From Cynocephalus volans (lineage: Eukaryota; Chordata; Mammalia; Dermoptera; Cynocephalidae): a stretch of 64,000 nucleotides of DNA. The stretch covers positions 73,390,501-73,454,500 of the forward strand of contig NC_084466.1 in the NCBI RefSeq assembly GCF_027409185.1, written 5' to 3'. Every line of letters begins with the position of its first letter. Position 1 is the first letter of the stretch. The notes beneath the pieces are model-generated. The model had not been told where the DNA came from. It saw nothing but the letters and a program-made list of their open reading frames with translations, and searched no databases. A program made the translations under genes and the position numbers. This document shows, piece after piece, positions 60,701 through 64,000 of this stretch.

Positions 60701-62140
60701 CCCCAAAAAACATTTAGAAGATAAGATGGGCATAACACATTTTTAAAGTTAGAATTATATTTGAGAAGTAGAAAAGTAAGGTGAGATCTCTTACTTCTAC
60801 TAAAGAGTCTAGATTGTTTCTGACAGAAGAATTAGACATACTTTTAGAAGTAAAATTCGTGAAGTTTAGCAGTTAACTCTAAGAACTGCAACACAGAAAG
60901 AGCTTGGTAAATATTTATTGAATGAAAGGATATTTATTCCTGAAAAAGCTGTATGTGAATCAAATTTTTGTAAATTGAATCATACTTTTACTTGTATTAT
61001 GATTCTTTTGTAAGACAAATAATCTTTCCCAAGTTTATATTTGTGCTAAACCCAGATTTCCATGGGTCAGAATTGTTTGGAGCAAGGACACCTTGTATTG
61101 CATCAGATCTGGTTTATTCTTTTCAAGGTTGCTAAGGTACAGGAAGTTTGATTTTTTTTTAAGGGCAAAAGTTATTCATCAGTTTATAAACAATTAAGTA
61201 AATATAGATTTCTCAAGATCTTCAATTTGTAATTGATAAATCACTCATGCTGAAATAGTTGGCCCTGATTCCTGTTCTCCTTGAGAATGTAGAATGTTTT
61301 ATAAACATGTTAAGAGTTAGAAATAGAGGAGGGAAGAGAGAAAGAATAGCATGGTCTGTAATGTGGTGATACAAACTTGTGTCTACATGGAATTTCAATC
61401 AGAGAATTCTAATACAAATAAAAAAGCATGTTAAGATGGGCTCTAAGTAACACAGGCTACTTGGTTGCAACCCCGTTTGGTTTCTACTACGAGTTAAAAG
61501 CCTATTTTCACTCTGTTGTCTTGTTTTTCTGCTAAGTTCTGCTGTTTAATTAAAGCTTTAGGACAAGTAAGAGCTCCTGATGAATGGGTTGTCCCTGTTT
61601 TTAAGATGGTCATAGCTACTGTCTAACTGGAAGTGCAGGACTTACCTTGGGAATGAAAGAAACTCGGAGCCACGTTTTAGAGAAAATAGCACAGTACTTT
61701 CTGAAAGGATACAAGAAATCTAGTCTTCCTGTGGTCTCAAGAGCAGGACCAAAATATGGGGCACCCCAGAGATGAATCATATGGTACAGCTTTGAAAGGT
61801 ATTGAGAAAGGAAGGGGAAGAAAGTCAATCTTTGTTAATGAAAAGTCTATTCAGGAAGAAATTCAATTATTGGCTTTTCCTCTGAAGCAGCATCAGTGCT
61901 TGGAAAAACAATGGGCAAAATATTTCCCACTTTTCTGCAGTCCTCTTCTTGGTTTTTTATTGTGATTTTTCTGACTCAGAGACATTCTTCAGTTGATACA
62001 AAATGCAAAGTGAAGTGTCTTCCACCCTTTCTCTCCGGAGCCTGGCTACCACTCCTTTTCCAAAGGAAACTCATGAGGTCAGTTTGTTGTGCATCCCTTC
62101 AGGGATATGACAGCATTTATCTCCATTCCCTTCCTCTAAG
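57745..62140 (+). other. SMAD9 intron 1, long stretch without assigned features
   Basis: About 4.4 kb has no exon, RNA gene or recent repeat that I recognise. A short L2/MIR-like tail ('gcttggtaaatatttattga') is at about 60,900. The ORFs at 59,126-59,341 and 58,437-58,679 show no recognisable similarity. A repeat-poor intron stretch this long could hold regulatory sequence, but no motif supports that directly. Confidence 0.4.
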
Positions 62141-62146
62141 CTGTGA

Positions 62147-62354
62147 CAGTCACACATCACTTAGTGACAGGGATGAGTTCTGAGAAATGTGTCCTTCTGT
62201 CGTGTGAGCATCACAGAAGGTACTTACTCAAACCTGGATGGTCTAGCCTCCTACACGCCTAGGCTACCTGGTATAGCGATTATAATTTTATGGGACCACT
62301 GTCACACATGCGGCCCACTGTTGACCGAAACACTCTTATGTAGCATGTGACTAT
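62147..62354. repeat. Tigger-like DNA transposon fossil
   Basis: It begins CAGTCACACATCACTTAGTG, contains 'gagttctgagaaatgtgtcc' and 'ggatggtctagcctcctaca', and ends 'ttgaccgaaacactcttatg' plus 'tagcatgtgact'. These are the ends and core of a common Tigger-class non-autonomous element. The subfamily is not assigned. Confidence 0.65.
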
Positions 62355-62869
62355 GTATTAAAAGGATTCAAAAGACAAAGTAATCACTCCTTTCTGTAAG
62401 GAACATAAATACTCTGTATTACTATTTCAAAGTTTCTTCTGGCTTCCCCGCTTCCAAATGCTGAGTGCTGTGCTCACCACAAAAAATATTCAGGAGTGTT
62501 GTTTTTCTTTCCCACTTTAGGGCACTGCCTACTTTAGTAGGAATGTGACCAGTTCATATTTTGAGAGTTGCTTGCAGTGATGTTTTTGCAACTCTTATAG
62601 ATAAGTGTCCAAGTACCTGCCTGGCTGTTTCAGTTATATATCCAGCTCTGGTCTCCCCCTTGTGTCATAAAGTGAAAAAGAGCCCAGTGGTAGAGGACTG
62701 GGCCACCTAAGACAGCAGTGCCCTTTTTTCCAAGAGTAGACTTGCTTTTTCTGAGGCTCCCTAGAGGAGGGGGAGACTGGCCATGGCTTTCTTGTTCACC
62801 ATGCTGGCTGGCTGGCTCCTTAGGAGCTTGCCTGTTGTTTTGTATCCAAAACACACACACTCCTGGTTT

Positions 62870-63660
62870 CCCATTCCCTCCCCACTTCCACCTTTTCCTT
62901 GCTCCTCACATCTCTCACCCCTCCTCCTCCCAGCGTCACCCAGACTTCATTGAGACTTTCAGAGTCTGTCAGGGAACACCATCATCTTCCTATGACCGGA
63001 TCGACACACTGCCTGGGTCTGCTCCCAGGACTTTGTTCTTTCTCTTCCATTCTGTTGTCCCACTCTCTCTCTAAATTTGAAACATGAATTGCTCCTTTTT
63101 TACCTATTAATCCCTCTCAATCTGTAAAATGCTGTCTAAAAGCCCCATTTAAAAAAACAAAACAAACAAAAAACAAAACCCACTACACTGATCCCACCTC
63201 CCTGACAGCCACCACCCCTGCTGGGTCTACCAGGTGTCTCACATCCTGCTCTGAGATGTCTCTGGTTGCTCTGCCTGCTTTCTCTCCCATCCTGTCCATT
63301 CTCCACATAAGCAGCCAGTGTGATCATTTAAAAATGCAAGTCAGATCATTTAACATCTTTGCACTTTGAGCCCATTCAAAGGCTCCCCTTTGTACTTAAA
63401 ATAAAACCCAATTTCCAGGTATTGCCTTCAGGCTCCAGCATGGGCTGCCTCCAGCTTACCCACAGTTTGTGGGTTGCAGGCTTTCGTCCCTCACCCGACT
63501 CTCCCCACCCCTTGGCCACCCTGTGCTTTTGTCTGGAGTTGTCATTCTATGGCTTCTGGAATGGCTGCCCTTTCTCATCCTCTTGGTTTAATTACTTCCT
63601 CGGTGAGGGGACCAGCAGTGGGTCGAGGCCAGTCCCTCGCCCCTCTGTCATGTTTGTTTC
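62870..63660 (+). repeat. LINE L2 fragment, sense
   Basis: It shows the CT-rich L2 pattern with 'cagtgtgatcatttaaaaat', 'caaaggctcccctttgtact' and 'taaaataaaacccaatttcc'. The 113- and 118-codon ORFs here are by-products. Confidence 0.65.
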
Positions 63661-63670
63661 ACATGTAGTA

Positions 63671-63989
63671 CAGTCCCTCCGCATCCATGGATTCAATTAA
63701 CTGCAGATTGAAAATACTCTTTAAAAAATTACATCTGTACTGAACATGTACAGACATTTTCTCCTTGTGATTATTTCCTAAACAATACAACATAACAACT
63801 ATTTACCTAGCATTTACATTGTATTAGGTATTATGAGTAATCTAGAGATAATTTAAAGTATCTGAGAGAATGTGCATAGGTCATATGAAAACACTACATC
63901 ATTTTATACAAGGGACTTGAGCATCCTTGGATTTTGCTGTCTGCCGGAAGTCCTGGAACCAATACCCCAGTGACACTGAGGGAGGACTG
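63671..63989. repeat. MER2-type Tigger DNA transposon, complete ends
   Basis: It starts CAGTCCCTCCGCATCCATGG and ends GAGGGAGGACTG, which are mutual inverted repeats. TA stands at both sides (63669-63670 and 63990-63991), as expected for a Tigger element. The internal run 'ttacattgtattaggtatta' matches MER2. The 319-base length is close to full size. Confidence 0.92.
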
Positions 63990-64000
63990 TACTTCATGTT

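Noticed and set aside
37017-64000. SMAD9 start-codon exon (MH1 domain)
   Set aside because: I searched the translations for the conserved SMAD MH1 N-terminal region and found none. It is inferred to lie past the window.
1-64000. CRISPR array, operon or bacterial mobile system
   Set aside because: There are no regularly spaced direct repeats and no dense coding. The spliced genes, LINEs and SINEs show mammalian nuclear DNA.

Overview
The window is nuclear DNA from a placental mammal: AT-rich, intron-dominated, with LINE-1, L2, MIR, MER5A and MER2 copies and one CpG island. No Alu element was recognised. The young SINEs are tRNA-derived, occur as monomers and dimers, and resemble tRNA-Ile ('GCTGATAACACC' anticodon arm). 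From memory this best fits the CYN SINEs of colugos (Dermoptera). That assignment is an inference; the mammalian origin is not in doubt.

Layout. Positions 1 to about 17,600 hold the 3' part of ALG5 on the + strand. Four coding exons (2867-2926, 8422-8573, 15348-15433, 17380-17495) join in frame with correct splice sites and encode the last 137 residues of dolichyl-phosphate beta-glucosyltransferase. Positions 17,600-36,480 are intergenic. They hold an RPL36A/RPL36AL-type processed pseudogene at 20.6 kb, a near-full-length but dead L1 at 21.4-27.9 kb that carries two later insertions, and other L1, L2 and MIR fossils. A CpG island at 36,480-37,700 is assigned by synteny to the promoter and first non-coding exon of SMAD9, which in human lies next to ALG5 in the same orientation. 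From there to 64,000 I infer SMAD9 intron 1. The SMAD9 start-codon exon was not found, and the rest of the gene should lie beyond the right edge.

The two genes are not functionally linked. ALG5 makes Glc-P-dolichol for N-glycan assembly at the ER; SMAD9 (SMAD8) is a BMP receptor-regulated transcription factor. I found no novel enzyme system, CRISPR array or functional RNA gene. The most rewarding structure is in the repeats: a small TA-flanked inverted-repeat transposon family (two complete copies and one half), several insertions with readable target-site duplications, a near-perfect 24-bp hairpin, and an isolated CpG-rich patch at 46.1 kb. All short-repeat family names are from memory of consensus sequences; a RepeatMasker run would be decisive.
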